Below are positions 53,726-63,959 of a DNA stretch of 64,000 nucleotides, in pieces. The position numbers and the translations under genes were made by a program. The notes under the pieces were generated by a model. It made no database searches. It saw only the letters and a list, made by a program, of their open reading frames with translations, and was not told where the DNA came from. This stretch comes from Jaminaea rosea (Eukaryota > Basidiomycota > Exobasidiomycetes > Microstromatales): assembly GCF_003144245.1 (NCBI RefSeq), contig NW_020289995.1, positions 29,165 to 93,164 of the forward strand, in the 5' to 3' direction. The first letter of the stretch is position 1, and the number at the start of each line of letters is the position of its first letter.

Positions 53726-55499
53726 ACCTCTCCCGACGCAGCGCCTGCAAGCTGTACACTGAAAATTTTGGAATCGTCTGTATTAAGAGGTTGCGCGTCC
53801 GATCGCGAATGAAAGGATCCCGTCCTGTTTGACTGCTTCACGTCCACACCACTTTCTTCTGTCGCTTGATGGCGCCATGTACGCGCCATCGACGCCAACG
53901 ACTTTTGTTGACATTGCGGCTCTTTGCGTCTCATTTCAAAAGGCAGACGGCCGCGCTGATCATAAGAAGAGATATTCGGCCGGGTGGTGTCTCACGAGAT
54001 CGCTCTTCGGCTGAACCCTGATGCTTGATGCGACCATCTCGGGACAGCGGGGCGAATGTGCTGTCAGTCGCGCCTGTGACGGCCAAAGGGACCTACGTTG
54101 CTGGTGTCGAAGTGGGAGTGCAGGCGCTGACCAGCAGCTCGGCTCGCCCTACGCACTGAACAGACTCGTGGCGTCGTCTGATGAAAATTCAGCACCATCA
54201 GGTGCCTTGTCGTGTATATCCTTTTCTGTCCATTGGGCGCCGGCGACAGCTTACAGATTGTAGGGGGCAGATTGGCCACTCAAAGCACAGCGGGTTTGAA
54301 GCTGTTCCTGCAGTGTAGCGACCGAGGAAAACAAAGCAGTTCAATACCTAGCGGAGCCCGAGTAGCACGGAGCAATTGCGCCCGGAGATCGACGAGGGCC
54401 CTGACATTACTTCTCGGAGGCGAGGGCGGTCAACAGGGGAGATGACCGTCTGAAGGGGTTTTCGGGCTTGTCCTGTGCGCTCTTATCCCCCGCATCGTAC
54501 AGGATGGAAATCGTGGACCTCAAATCCGCAATTGGCCAACATGACGCAGATCGACGGCATGCCAGAAGGTATGCGCAGCACCGTCAGCTACAGTGTGTCG
54601 ATTCGACTTAAATCCTGAATACGCTCCTCGGAGCCAATCACTTGTACAGCATCTCGCTCGCATGCTGTCGCCCGCCCGGGTCAGAATTCTGGCGGAAGGC
54701 CATGACTCATTAGCAGCTTTTGTCGCTTCTGCCCGTCAGCGATAAAGGGCGAGGATACGCTTGCCGCCGCTGAGCTGCCCACCGAGTGCCCAATTTCCTT
54801 CGCAGACCAGGGTTGGAAGGTACCATTGCTATGCAGTAGAGGCAGACTTCACTTGAATCTCCTTGTCACGCCATCGCCACGCTATCAAGGGTAAACGCTG
54901 CCTCGAGGGTCCAGCCTTCGATGAAACCTATGCGTCTCATTGACAGAACGGACTGACACCTCTTGCAGCGACAATGGGGAGCGTTGGCAAGTCCTGCGAG
55001 CACGAGGGAAAGCTGCGAAGAGAGGCTGAGGTGGACGCCAATGGGATCCATGGCCATGCGAATGTCTTGAGTGCCTTCCAGAGTGCTGCTATCATTGAGC
55101 TGAGAACGAGACAGTAGAGCGATCGGCAGCATAGAGTGGACTTGCCATCTCTGATGTCCGCTCCTCGGTGCCTTTCTGGCAACATCTGCCGGCTCTGCAG
55201 AGTCGGTAAATGACTCGTCAGATACACGGAAGCTGTGTGCCCTGAGAGGCAGGCGCTATGCCGCGCTTCGGCAGTATGCGAGGCCTGCCCGTGCCCTACG
55301 TTGTATGAGATGGGCTCATTCATCGCCGTCAAGCGAGAAAGCTTTGATGACGATGGCCCAGCACATGCTGACTCCGTAGGCCAGAGGTACCGGCAGCGCG
55401 GTACGCTGTTGCCGGAGGAGTGCTTGCCAAGCGAAGATGAGCCGTCACGCCGTTGCTTTGACTGACTCCACGTTGCTTTCTCCGCTTGATCACAGCCAT
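53726..55499. other. No confident gene
   Basis: Only short frames on either strand. The minus frame 54937-55632 could hold 3' exons of the velvet-like gene, but no motif is visible. Confidence 0.3.
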
Positions 55500-56409
55500 T
55501 CACTGCGACACAACTGGAGAGTGAATGACCGACAAATTTTCCGTTGCGGCCCGCGACGGCCTCTGGGAACAGGCGCTCCTGTGCTTGCCGGCGCAGGGCT
55601 CGCGACTGTAGGCATGCTGGACCTCCTGACAAGCCTTGACGCAGCAGCGCAAGCGTGAGCTCAGTGTGCGAGTCTCTGAGTACCCTGCGGTGAGCCGCTT
55701 CGTGTGGCAGAGGTCAAAGGCGCGCGAGAAGGGTGGCCCTGTAGTGCGGAACAAGCTCCCAGATCGATCCAGCAGATCTAAGCGTAGCCGATATGAGCCA
55801 TTCAGCCGTGATTTTCGAACCACGAAGACAAAGAAGATGCGCAGACCATCCATTCGACCAGCTTGCTCTTTGCCACGCGGAGGTAGCCATGTGATGAAGG
55901 GACACTGCACGACCGCACCCTGTAAAGCGGGGCTTCCATTTTGGCCGCATCTGACGCCTTCGAAAGGCTCACTTGCCCTCGCAAGTCGCACACTCAATGC
56001 GACTTCGAGCAGACCTGCGAATGCCCTGTGAACAGAGAATATGTAAGGAAGCCGGCAGCGATCATTGGAACCTGGTCTCTGTCGTAATGAAACCGCTTGT
56101 CCTGAGCCTTCAGCTCGCAGATGAGCGGATGGTGGAGGCGCAAGAAGTCTTGTGGCTCGCCTGTTTTTCTCCTGGGGGAAGCTTCCGCCGTGAGGGTGCT
56201 GAAGTATATCCAGGTCAAAACCAGGCTCAGAACAAGTTACGTCAATTCCATAGACCTTTGCTGAAGTGCGCACGCTTGGGAGACCGAAAGCACGCTTTTC
56301 AGAGTATCTTTGATCAGTACTTCGCCACGGGAAGAGGCGCAAATCGCAGCGAACGAACGCACCTAGCACTGGGGGAGGGCGAGTTGGATAATGGCGAGCC
56401 AACGAGCAT
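55500..56409 (-). CDS. Velvet-domain-like regulator
   Basis: From the ATG at 56409 a short exon ends at an AG/GTGCGT donor; the intron ends TCAAAG and leads in frame to RYSEKRAF. The frame then reads a velvet-like series: DLDILQHP (L-x-I-x-Q-x-P), NRRATRLLAPPP (R-R...P-P-P), LEVALSVRL, IFFVFVVRK (F-F-V-F), GSYRLRLDLLD (G-x-Y/F-R-L-R) and FDLCHTKRLTAGYSETRTLS (F...K-R...E-S/T...L-S). Velvet proteins are fungal nuclear regulators of development and secondary metabolism that bind DNA as dimers. Agreement is pattern-level and the stretch between the PPP motif and LEVAL may hide an unrecognised intron. The C-terminus is uncertain. Confidence 0.5.
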
Positions 56410-58322
56410 TCTGAGCAACACTTGCTGTTGGACGGGCGTAGGTTGTTGCGAAAGCAGCGGGGGCCGAGTTAGCGGGCAGCGTCTACTAGACGCTTCGGAT
56501 GCAAGACAAGCGTACGGCGGCTCCTTCCGCCGCTTGCCTCTTGTAATTGTCATCCCTTCGCACTTTGAACAGAGGAGGCTCACTCTCCTCTCGGAGCGGG
56601 GCATCCATGTTGACTGCTCGACCGGCCTCTACGGTACAGGATTGGTGGACCAGATCGGCTTGGTAGCGGAGTTTGAGCTCCGCTTCAGGCAGTTCAAGCA
56701 GAGAAGCGATATCTTGACTTCTGCGCTCGTCGATATTGTGACAACTGTGATCACAATCTCGTATGAGGGTACGTAGCACGGCCGATTACAGACGCCGAGG
56801 GGCTATCGCTGGCTGCCCGCGCGGCTCAGGGGCAGGGAGCTGGGAATGAATCCCGTGGCAGCTTAGCGACGCCCGGAGTTGACCATTGTTTGGCCGCTGT
56901 CTTCGCTGATGGGACAAGTCGGGAATACAGTACCGCGCGGACGAAGGCAGCCGGAGACCGCCCCGGGACCCTCAAATCTTCTGCATTCCCCACAACGCTC
57001 TGAAACGGGACAATCAATACGAAGGTGCGACTTGCAAGCTCTTGTCGGATCGATTGCAACGCGCTGTGTTGCTCACAACCCAAATTCTCGGCCGGCAAGC
57101 GGAGACGACCAATTTGAAAGCAAACACCCCTCCGTCACCCTTCCGGCATCCGCTGTTTTGGCTTGAGTCCAGAGGCAAGATTTCTGTATCACGGATGCAC
57201 TCGTGAGCGAGTACTGGCTGGCTGTCCCGATGCGTCAGATAAGAGCAATTGCCTGGCTGAGTGAGCGGGGTTGGCAGATTCCTCGACCGCCTTAGCGGCA
57301 ATGCCCTGCGCATCGGCGTACTTGGAGCGTTCACAAGCCCTTGCCCGCGACTACGCGCCCGCCCACGACATACCGGGCCCCAAGGTGGCGTTTTCGCCCC
57401 GCCAAAACAAGTGGGCCACTCCAAAGTCCGGAGCTTCCATGTTGTTGAGCTGGCTGGACTACGAGATGCGCACAAGAGGGGCAGCGGGTGTCGTCTCTGT
57501 CATGTTGCCTTGCTCGTACGCGCATTCACGGATCAGGCGCAGAAGGGAATAGAGGGAGGAGCACTGCATCGAGCCGCACGAACAGTCACGTCGATCGCAT
57601 GCCGCCCAGGCTAATGATCGCCGCTCACTGTTCTGGCAGGGTGCGAGATGTGCGCTCTTTGCTGCTACCGAAGATCTCAGACGTGTGCCGCATGGCACCC
57701 GCCGCTGTCCGAGCTATCCTGGATTGAGGCGGTACCGGCCAGACGAGACATTCAGTACGTCGTTCTTCCCGCGTCTGAGCGTCGATTAATTCGGCTGGGT
57801 GTAAACCATAGCTCCGTCTTCGGACCAAATTGCAGCACACATGCGACTCTCGACCCTGAGCTTTCATCAATGTGTTGGCTGGTCGAGCTTTCTCGCGCAG
57901 GGCCGCGGTACTACGGCTGCCTAAATGCAGGAGCGCGCTCTAGCGTCTCTCTGAGCTCAGTAAGCTCGCAGTACATTGTCGAGGCCTCTCAGACACTGCG
58001 TCCTAGTATTGCCTTTGCCCACAGGACTCCGTGGTTCCCGGTCGTCTACACCCCGGCTTGCGTCTTGACTCTCTCTGTCTTCTCTTTACCCCTTCTTCGA
58101 CGGGCCGAGATCGCTGATCGTGGCCGATGATCCTGGGTACAGAAGCCATCGAAGTCGCTATGAGGCACGCGGAGTCGTCGGGAAGCTCCCTCACCATCTC
58201 TCCTTGATGACTGCTCTAACCAGCTTTCTTCATCCCTGTTCACACAACAAAGGCCCTCCTTTACAGTTTATTTTGCCTTGTGGCGTTTGGCGTCTCCGAC
58301 ACATGCCGACGTTGCCTCTCTC
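56410..58322. other. No confident gene
   Basis: Plus frame 57301-57490 (from MPCASAYLERSQALARD) looks protein-like and ends near a GTGTCG site but has no family. The rest shows only short frames. The right end holds the leader of the bZIP-like gene. Confidence 0.3.
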
Positions 58323-59247
58323 ATGCTCATAGAGGAGACGTTGGCAGCTGCCGAATACAAGGCAGAACGTCGACGTCGCCAGGTCAGAGAGGCTCAAGCT
58401 CGTGTGAGTTCACACCAGGTTGAAAGGTGCAACAAAAGCGTGCCGCTCAAGCTGACACGGCCCGTGCTTGCGTTTCGTCCTTCCAGTACCGAGACCGCAA
58501 AGACCGTGAGCTCGAAGAGGTAAGCACGGGGCCATGCTGAAAGTCAAGGGCTGAGACGCCGTGATCCGTCAAAGGCACGGGGCCATGCTGAAAGTCAAGG
58601 GCTGAGACGCCGTGATCCGTCAAAGCCGACATTCTAATTATCCTCCTCCTTCAGGCACGCCTTCAGGCACGCCTTCAGGCACGCCTTCAGGCACGCCTTC
58701 AGGCGGGATCAGTGTCTTCGCAGCTTCATCGATCGCGTCAAGAGAATGTATCTCAGCGCGCTCGTTTGAGAGGCTACGAGACCGTGGAAGATGTTGCTGG
58801 CGGCAGTGGCGGCGGCGGCGCCGAATCGTCAGATCGACCACTAAGGCTTCGCGTACGATCGGAATCTCAAATGACTTCGCCGACACTTGACCAAGCGAAG
58901 CCCTCGACTCAGCACGCCGGTTCCACTGCCATTGCTAGCGGTCTCGATGGGTGCAGCCTGGCTGGAGGGACCGGATGTCGTACCACGGTGCAGGTCACTT
59001 CTCAGGGTCGGGATCTAGCCAATTGGAGGCGTTTGGTCTGCCAAGGCTCAACGAGACGACCTTGTCAGAAGGCTCGACGAAATCGCCGTCGAGCTCATCG
59101 TCGTCGTGGACGCACCGATATGGAGTGCTCAGGTCGGCCGGACCTCCCAGTCATCGACAGCACAGCTTACCGGAGCCCATGTCAGGTCGACCGTACAGCT
59201 CACTTGAATCGCATGCCTCATACGCTGGATCGGATGAGAGTGTGTGA
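58323..59247 (+). CDS. bZIP-like transcription factor, zipper coded by a 12-bp tandem repeat
   Basis: Exon A (58323-58403) ends RRRRQVREAQAR; exon B (58487-58519) gives YRDRKDRELEE; exon C starts at one of five in-frame acceptors (first at 58655) with repeated A-R-L-Q. Joined, the basic region aligns with AP-1/Pap1-type bZIPs (Q-N-R-A-A-Q-R-x-F-R-E-R-K), except that the invariant Asn is Val. A further intron (GTACGA at 58852 to TTGCTAG near 58938) keeps frame into RSRWVQPGW and a Ser-rich region ending ASYAGSDESV at 59247. The sequence then continues as a Gln/His-rich frame two bases out of register (59244-59723), possibly the same protein. Upstream exons are possible. DNA binding by a factor lacking the Asn would be unusual. 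Confidence 0.55.
58524..58625. repeat. Two perfect 51-bp tandem copies inside an intron
   Basis: Unit starts GCACGGGGCCATGCTG and ends GATCCGTCAAAG; copies at 58524-58574 and 58575-58625 are identical. They fill most of the intron between exons B and C of the bZIP-like gene. Confidence 0.95.
58649..58702 (+). repeat. 12-bp tandem repeat with a 3' splice site in every unit
   Basis: Four full CTTCAGGCACGC units plus a final CTTCAG. Each CAG is a usable 3' splice site after the upstream pyrimidine tract (TCCTCCTCCT). Possible exon starts are 58655, 58667, 58679, 58691 and 58703, all in the same frame, each removing four residues (A-R-L-Q). Confidence 0.9.
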
Positions 59248-59723
59248 CTTTGCGCATGGGCTCAATGGACACTGAGAGCTTTACGCCCCTGGGCCAAACT
59301 GCCTCGTTATCAGATGGAATGCTATCTGATCATCTGACCAATGAGACTCCTTTGAATGACATGAGTTGGGCGGCGGAGGAAACGACTGCGCAGTACGACC
59401 GACATGATGCAAGGAGAGCACATGCCGGTTCTCCACAAGGAGCCTCATTGATGGCAATGCCCGCCAGGCCTGTCCAGCAGCAGCACCAGCACCAGCACCA
59501 GCAGCGGCGAGCAAACGGCGTGCAAGCATGGCGCCCAGATGCGCTCCAGCATGTAGCGTCGCATCAACCATCGTTCGTATACCAACCACTCTCGCTGGAA
59601 CAACCAGGCGTTTCGACAGGCATGCCATCTCAGCCATCTTCAACGAGGGGCTCCAGCCAACACCCGCATTCGCCAATGGACGCCGTGAACCTGTGGCAAC
59701 GACAGGACAAGCGTCGCTCGTAG
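59244..59723 (+). CDS. Gln/His/Ser-rich frame, probable continuation of the bZIP-like protein
   Basis: Open frame of 159 codons (GSMDTESFTPLG, then DGMLSDHLTNETPL, a Q-H repeat block near 59475-59506, and a Ser/Pro-rich end) with the look of an activation domain. It overlaps the end of the preceding exon and is two bases out of frame next to a GTGTGTG run, so either an indel or an unseen splice event separates them. No independent start is convincing. Confidence 0.35.
   Translation: MTLRMGSMDTESFTPLGQTASLSDGMLSDHLTNETPLNDMSWAAEETTAQYDRHDARRAHAGSPQGASLMAMPARPVQQQHQHQHQQRRANGVQAWRPDALQHVASHQPSFVYQPLSLEQPGVSTGMPSQPSSTRGSSQHPHSPMDAVNLWQRQDKRRS
59475..59506. repeat. CAG/CAC low-complexity run
   Basis: Mixed CAG and CAC trinucleotides encoding alternating Gln and His in the plus frame. 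Confidence 0.8.
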
Positions 59724-60236
59724 TGGAATGCGATGCTGTGAGACATTGCATCCAGACAGCAACGTGTAGCTGGGCGCGCACTGAGAATTGTGGCCCGCTA
59801 GACGCTCGATGACTTGTCACGCGTTGAGCTGGGCATTTGCCATGTCGACCGGGCACAGTGGCGGGCGAGCGGAGTGGGATGTGAGGCTAGTGACGTGATC
59901 AAAGACGACTTGGATTGGAGACACACCCACTGATAGTCTATGTGAGCTGATTTTGCTAATAGCCATGCGCTGTGATGCCAGTGGTCTCCTGTTGAAACGG
60001 ATCCGTACCACTGTCGAGAGGGACGACCGAATTGACCACGTGGCGTCATCGTGGCCTCTGCGCTTTCCGAGTCGAGGCAGAGGTGGGCCGCACTCAGCGC
60101 TCAGTTTGTCTCTCTGTTTCCATCTCCCGCACCCAACGACACGAACATCCTCAGCTCGAGGCAAGGCGAGCAATCTCTGCAATGTCTTGGAGAAACAATT
60201 GACAGAGGACAGGCGAACACGTCGCACCGCTACAGA
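59724..60236. other. No gene recognised
   Basis: Upstream region of the BBP-like fragment; short frames only. Confidence 0.35.
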
Positions 60237-60879
60237 ATGCCCGTCGGTGGGGCGGCGGCCGCGGCGCAAGGGGAGCCAGCGATGGATATGCGCCTCCTCC
60301 GATGGCCACGTCAGCATCATACGGCCAAGACGCAGCAGCAATGGCAGCAGCTGCCAGACCCGCCGAGATTGCAGCAAATCTCGCCGGCGGTGGCGGTTTA
60401 TATTCTATATGGGGGGTTGAAACGAGACCGAGCAGGATCGGATGGCAGCCCCGCAGGAGGAGATGATGGTAAGTTGTTCACTACATGCTGCGTGTTGCCC
60501 TGGATCAAGTCTTTCTCCTTCTCTTATACTTTCCGCTCTCTCTCTCCTAGCGCCGCGCAAACGACGCTCTCGATGGAGTGATGCTGCGCCTATTACAGGA
60601 GTAACGACGGCAATCCCAGGCGTCGTCAACGTCGCTGACTTGGACCGATATGCCCCCCCGGTCCGCCTCGACGAGATCTCACGAAAGCTGCAGACAGGCG
60701 ACGTTGTACCACCACACCGCGAGCGTAGTCCATTCCCTCCTCCCATCTATGATGATCAAGGGCGTAGGACGAACAGCAGGGAGGTCCGCTCCCGCAAGAA
60801 GCTCGAAGACGAGCGCGTCCAAATCGTCGATAAGCAAGTCAAGCTCAACCCGAACTACCGCCCGGGAGGTGGTTACTAA
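60237..60879 (+). CDS. N-terminal fragment of branchpoint-binding protein (SF1/BBP-like)
   Basis: Exon 1 (60237-60468) joins exon 2 (60551-60879) across an 82-bp intron with a GTAAGT donor and a CT-rich acceptor, giving 186 residues in frame. Exon 2 carries the highly conserved SF1/BBP N-terminal block: KRRSRWSD, DEISRKLQTGDVV, PPIYDDQGRRTNSRE and RKKLEDERVQIVDK, then NPNYRPGG and a stop. In full-length proteins this is followed by the KH-QUA2 RNA-binding domain and zinc knuckles; none is visible in the next 950 bp. So this is a truncated copy or a shortened gene. Exon 1 has alternative frames and a poly-Ala start, so the N-terminus is uncertain. The protein normally binds intron branchpoints. 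Confidence 0.6.
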
Positions 60880-61846
60880 AACTTTTGAGACTCTCGCTGC
60901 ATCACGAGCGATACGAGCTCTTCTGCTGACCCGCTCCTGTCTTGCTACTACCCTCTTCTCAAGGCTGACTGCGCTGCCTCTACTTCGAGGTTGGCGCAAG
61001 ACAGGCGTCGCTAGCACCTACCCCTTGGCTAGCCCGAAGCGAGCATCAAAAGGAGCACGACGTGCTTACTTTGAGTGGGCTCAACTCATTTTATTTTCCT
61101 CCAACCGCCCCCAACATCTTCCACTGTATCGTCTTCCTCACCAACCGCTACTGTTTACGCTTCTCGTGCTAACAAATCACTCTGCTGACCTCAACGCGAG
61201 AGTCCTTCGCCGAGTAAGACTGATCTCGCACAACAGCGTGCTCTACAATCTTGACTGTCGCTCCTTCACCTGCTCGTCCCCGTCAGCTGCTCAAGTAGGC
61301 CGCAGACACGCGGGCACCAAGACTGGGTAGAACTGTGTCGCGCTGCAGAGTGAGATCCAGCGACAGACGACTGACTGTTGCGGCCGGCTCAAAGGTCCGG
61401 GAATACTTGCGAGACTCTTTGCCTGCCTTCCCTCGTGACCATGCTAGCGCTCCCTCCCCTCGCGTTCCATTGCAAGCCAGCTCCAAAGTGCGCCCTGACC
61501 AGCTATGGCCCGTCGGTCAAAGCTACGTGCAGAGCAGGGTGCGAATCTCCGTCCCGGTGAGTCGTCACTGTTCGTCTTGCTGCCGTGGCTCCGACCTTTC
61601 CTCGTTCGCGTCTTGTTTCGATCTCTTCGCTCCTCAGAGGGCGCCTGCGATGAGGTGACGTTGCAGAGTAGCAAACGATCCCTGCGCAAGTGCTGAGAGC
61701 ACCAAGTCATCGTCGATAAAGACATTTGCAACAAGGGCGAATACCAGTACATGCAGCGGCGAAGCGTACGTACGGGGCGCCAGGAAAGGAAGGCCCAAAG
61801 GGCAAGATAGAAAGAAAGAATGCGGAATAACGCGAAGAGAGATCGC
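60880..61846. other. No KH or zinc-knuckle exon found
   Basis: Plus frames here are Leu/Ser/Arg-rich without motifs. I looked specifically for the missing SF1/BBP domains and did not see them. The 3' leader of the Dss4-like gene lies at the right end. Confidence 0.4.
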
Positions 61847-63050
61847 CTACTTGACATAACGATACCTGACCTTCTCTGCCGCCAGCAAGAAGATTGAGAT
61901 CTCCCCAGACTTCTCGATACTTCCAGCGCTATTAGCGCTATTGATTCCTTCCCCAACCTGCAAGCCCATCTTGCCCGCCTTGAGCGACTCACGCACAATG
62001 ATATAACCCAGCGGCCCTAGATCGCAGTTGGCACAGAGCAGGTACTTGACTGTCAAGGCAGGACCAGTCGAAGCGGCGGGAGCGGAGGTTGGATCGCTGC
62101 CGCTCGGTGTGGAAGGGGAGGTTGAGGAGGCTGTGTCGCGCTGCGGGCTTGTGCCGTTGCCGCGGCTGACGGGAAGACCGGAGCCAGCCCCGCCACGGCC
62201 AAAGGGCGCTGTGCCCTTTTCTCCAGGCGGGGAGGAGCGCCGTTCTGGGGAAGCGGCTTCGGTCGCTTGGAGTTGCTGCCCTTGCTGCCGCTCTTGTGAC
62301 CACCGCCGCCGCCGAGGAATGTTGAGCGGCGGATGGGGGAACGACCCTTCTACTCGCGGCAGCAGCCGCAGGCGTCGTCGCCCCGCTCGCAACAGTTTCT
62401 GTGGTCTCATCCTCGCCAGCGCTCCCCGCTGCATCGCCTCCGCCGCTACTTGTGGGCATCCGCCGCTCGGCGTCTTTGCTAAAGGCGATATTGTCAAGGC
62501 TCGTTGCGCTTACCACGCTCCAGAAGGGTCGGATAGGCGTCAGGCACTCAATACTAGGCGGCGCTCCGGGAAGAGTTCTCCTGACCACGTCCCTCCTCTC
62601 CTTCAGCGCGCGGATATGGCTCGCCGGAGCAGGCGGGGGCAGAGGAGTGGGTGGCAAGCCGGACCATTGAGGCAACCCAACGTCAGGCTGCGAGAGCGGA
62701 CCACTCTCTGCAAGCTCCCACATAGCCATCCCCTTTGCGACCAGCTTGCATCTGCACTCCTCCCTCGGGCAACAGATTGCCGCTAGGTTCGTTCCTCCCC
62801 CTTCACCGCCATCCCCGCCCTTTGCTGCTTTCTTCGCCATGCGCTCCTCAATAGCGAGGAAGGCGTCCTCGACGAATGTCTTGCCCGCTAACGTCTGGCC
62901 CAAGATGGAGGAGAAGGGCTGGCTCAGATTGGTGCCGAGCTTGTACGAGATGAAGGCGAAGAAGGTGGAGAAGTCGGAGAGGGCCGCCAGGAGGTCGGCT
63001 TGAGTGAAGCCTGCGAGACCGACACCTTTCCCGTTGCCTGCGCTTGCTCT
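61847..63050 (-). CDS. Dss4/Mss4-like guanine nucleotide exchange/chaperone protein
   Basis: The last exon (62292-61847) joins the upstream exon across a 61-bp GTAGAA...CACAAG intron (62353-62293), which fixes an otherwise puzzling frame change. The zinc-binding Mss4 fold is clear: CCPREECRCKLVAKG (first Cys pair), PIRPFWSVV and LDNIAFSKD, then YLLCANCDLGPLGY (second Cys pair) and FLLAAEKVRYRY near the end. A Ser/Gly/Thr-rich insertion of about 100 residues separates the halves, longer than usual. Mss4/Dss4 binds nucleotide-free Rab GTPases in secretory traffic. Upstream, the frame continues (FTQADLLAALSDFSTFFAFI) and may join the frame at 63123-63959, so the N-terminus is open. Confidence 0.7.
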
Positions 63051-63122
63051 CGCATCACCCCACCTGTGCCGCCTATGCCGTCCTTATCACCCGCGCCGCC
63101 CGCGCCGCATTCCTCGAGCCCA

Positions 63123-63959
63123 TCACCTTGCCATCATACTTTGTTCTCGCGCATCGCTTACAGGCCGAGCCTCGGGTTTTCCCTCCTCCCACTGAGGATC
63201 GCTACTGGTCACAACACAAAGACGCCGCCAAAAAACGTTCAGGTTCTGTCCGTGGTCTATGCGCTGCTGAGCCGTCTCTCCCGACGTCAAGGGGCCAGGG
63301 AACGCAGCAGGCGGCGCAACGGCGTCAAGGCCCAAGTCACCAGCGTTGGCGCCCGACGACATCGACAATCTGCGCGTGCCATCGCACGACGACGACTCGA
63401 AGCCGCTCGACGCCCGACTGCTCGCCTGGTGCTGCGATGATGTCGAAGGCGCCGTGCCATCAAGCGACGATGATTGCGACAAGGTTGAGGGCTTGCCTGT
63501 CGCCTTTTCCAGAGGAAGTAGAGGAGCAGAGGAAAGAGGAACAGGCGGAAGAGAGAGGGCATTTTTGACGACAGCAGCGGACAGACTGCTCGCTACAAAG
63601 GATTGGTAGAAGTCGTCGACCTCGTTGCCCGGAGACGCTGCTGGCGGCGCGCTCGGCCGAGCGACAGAGGTGAGAGCGTCAAACGAGGTAGGCACCGACG
63701 CTGAAAACGACGACACTGTGGTGCTGAGTCCAAAGAAGTAGGGCGTTAGGGGTAAGACGCCACTCCCCGCTGCCGGCACAAGGCTCTCTGGGTCGAAGAT
63801 GCCTGAGGCTGCTGGCGAGGACCACGGCCGCGATGTTGGCTGCATGGCTGCAGTCGCCATGGCCGACTGCGCAGGGCTGCTGCTACCTTCGGCACGTCGT
63901 TCCTGCAGGCCCGATGCAACAGCGCCTGCGGTGCTGAACAGCAACGGCGACTGCCACAC
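63123..63959 (-). CDS. Ser/Ala-rich frame, possible N-terminal part of the Dss4-like gene; partial at window edge
   Basis: Open minus frame of 278 codons with protein-like segments (PYFFGLSTTVSSFSAS, NEVDDFYQSFVASSLSAAVV) and long Ser-rich linkers. It ends near a GTATGA donor-like site at 63138 whose phase would allow joining to the Dss4-like frame through one of several acceptors near 63020-63055. If joined, the Dss4-like protein would have an unusually long N-terminal extension; otherwise this is a separate gene running off the window. Not recognised. Confidence 0.35.
   Translation of the reverse strand: MWQSPLLFSTAGAVASGLQERRAEGSSSPAQSAMATAAMQPTSRPWSSPAASGIFDPESLVPAAGSGVLPLTPYFFGLSTTVSSFSASVPTSFDALTSVARPSAPPAASPGNEVDDFYQSFVASSLSAAVVKNALSLPPVPLSSAPLLPLEKATGKPSTLSQSSSLDGTAPSTSSQHQASSRASSGFESSSCDGTRRLSMSSGANAGDLGLDAVAPPAAFPGPLTSGETAQQRIDHGQNLNVFWRRLCVVTSSDPQWEEGKPEARPVSDAREQSMMAR

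Noticed and set aside
55973-56776. Long plus-strand frame of 267 codons
   Set aside because: It is antisense to the velvet-like frame, which carries ordered family signatures; the plus frame has none.
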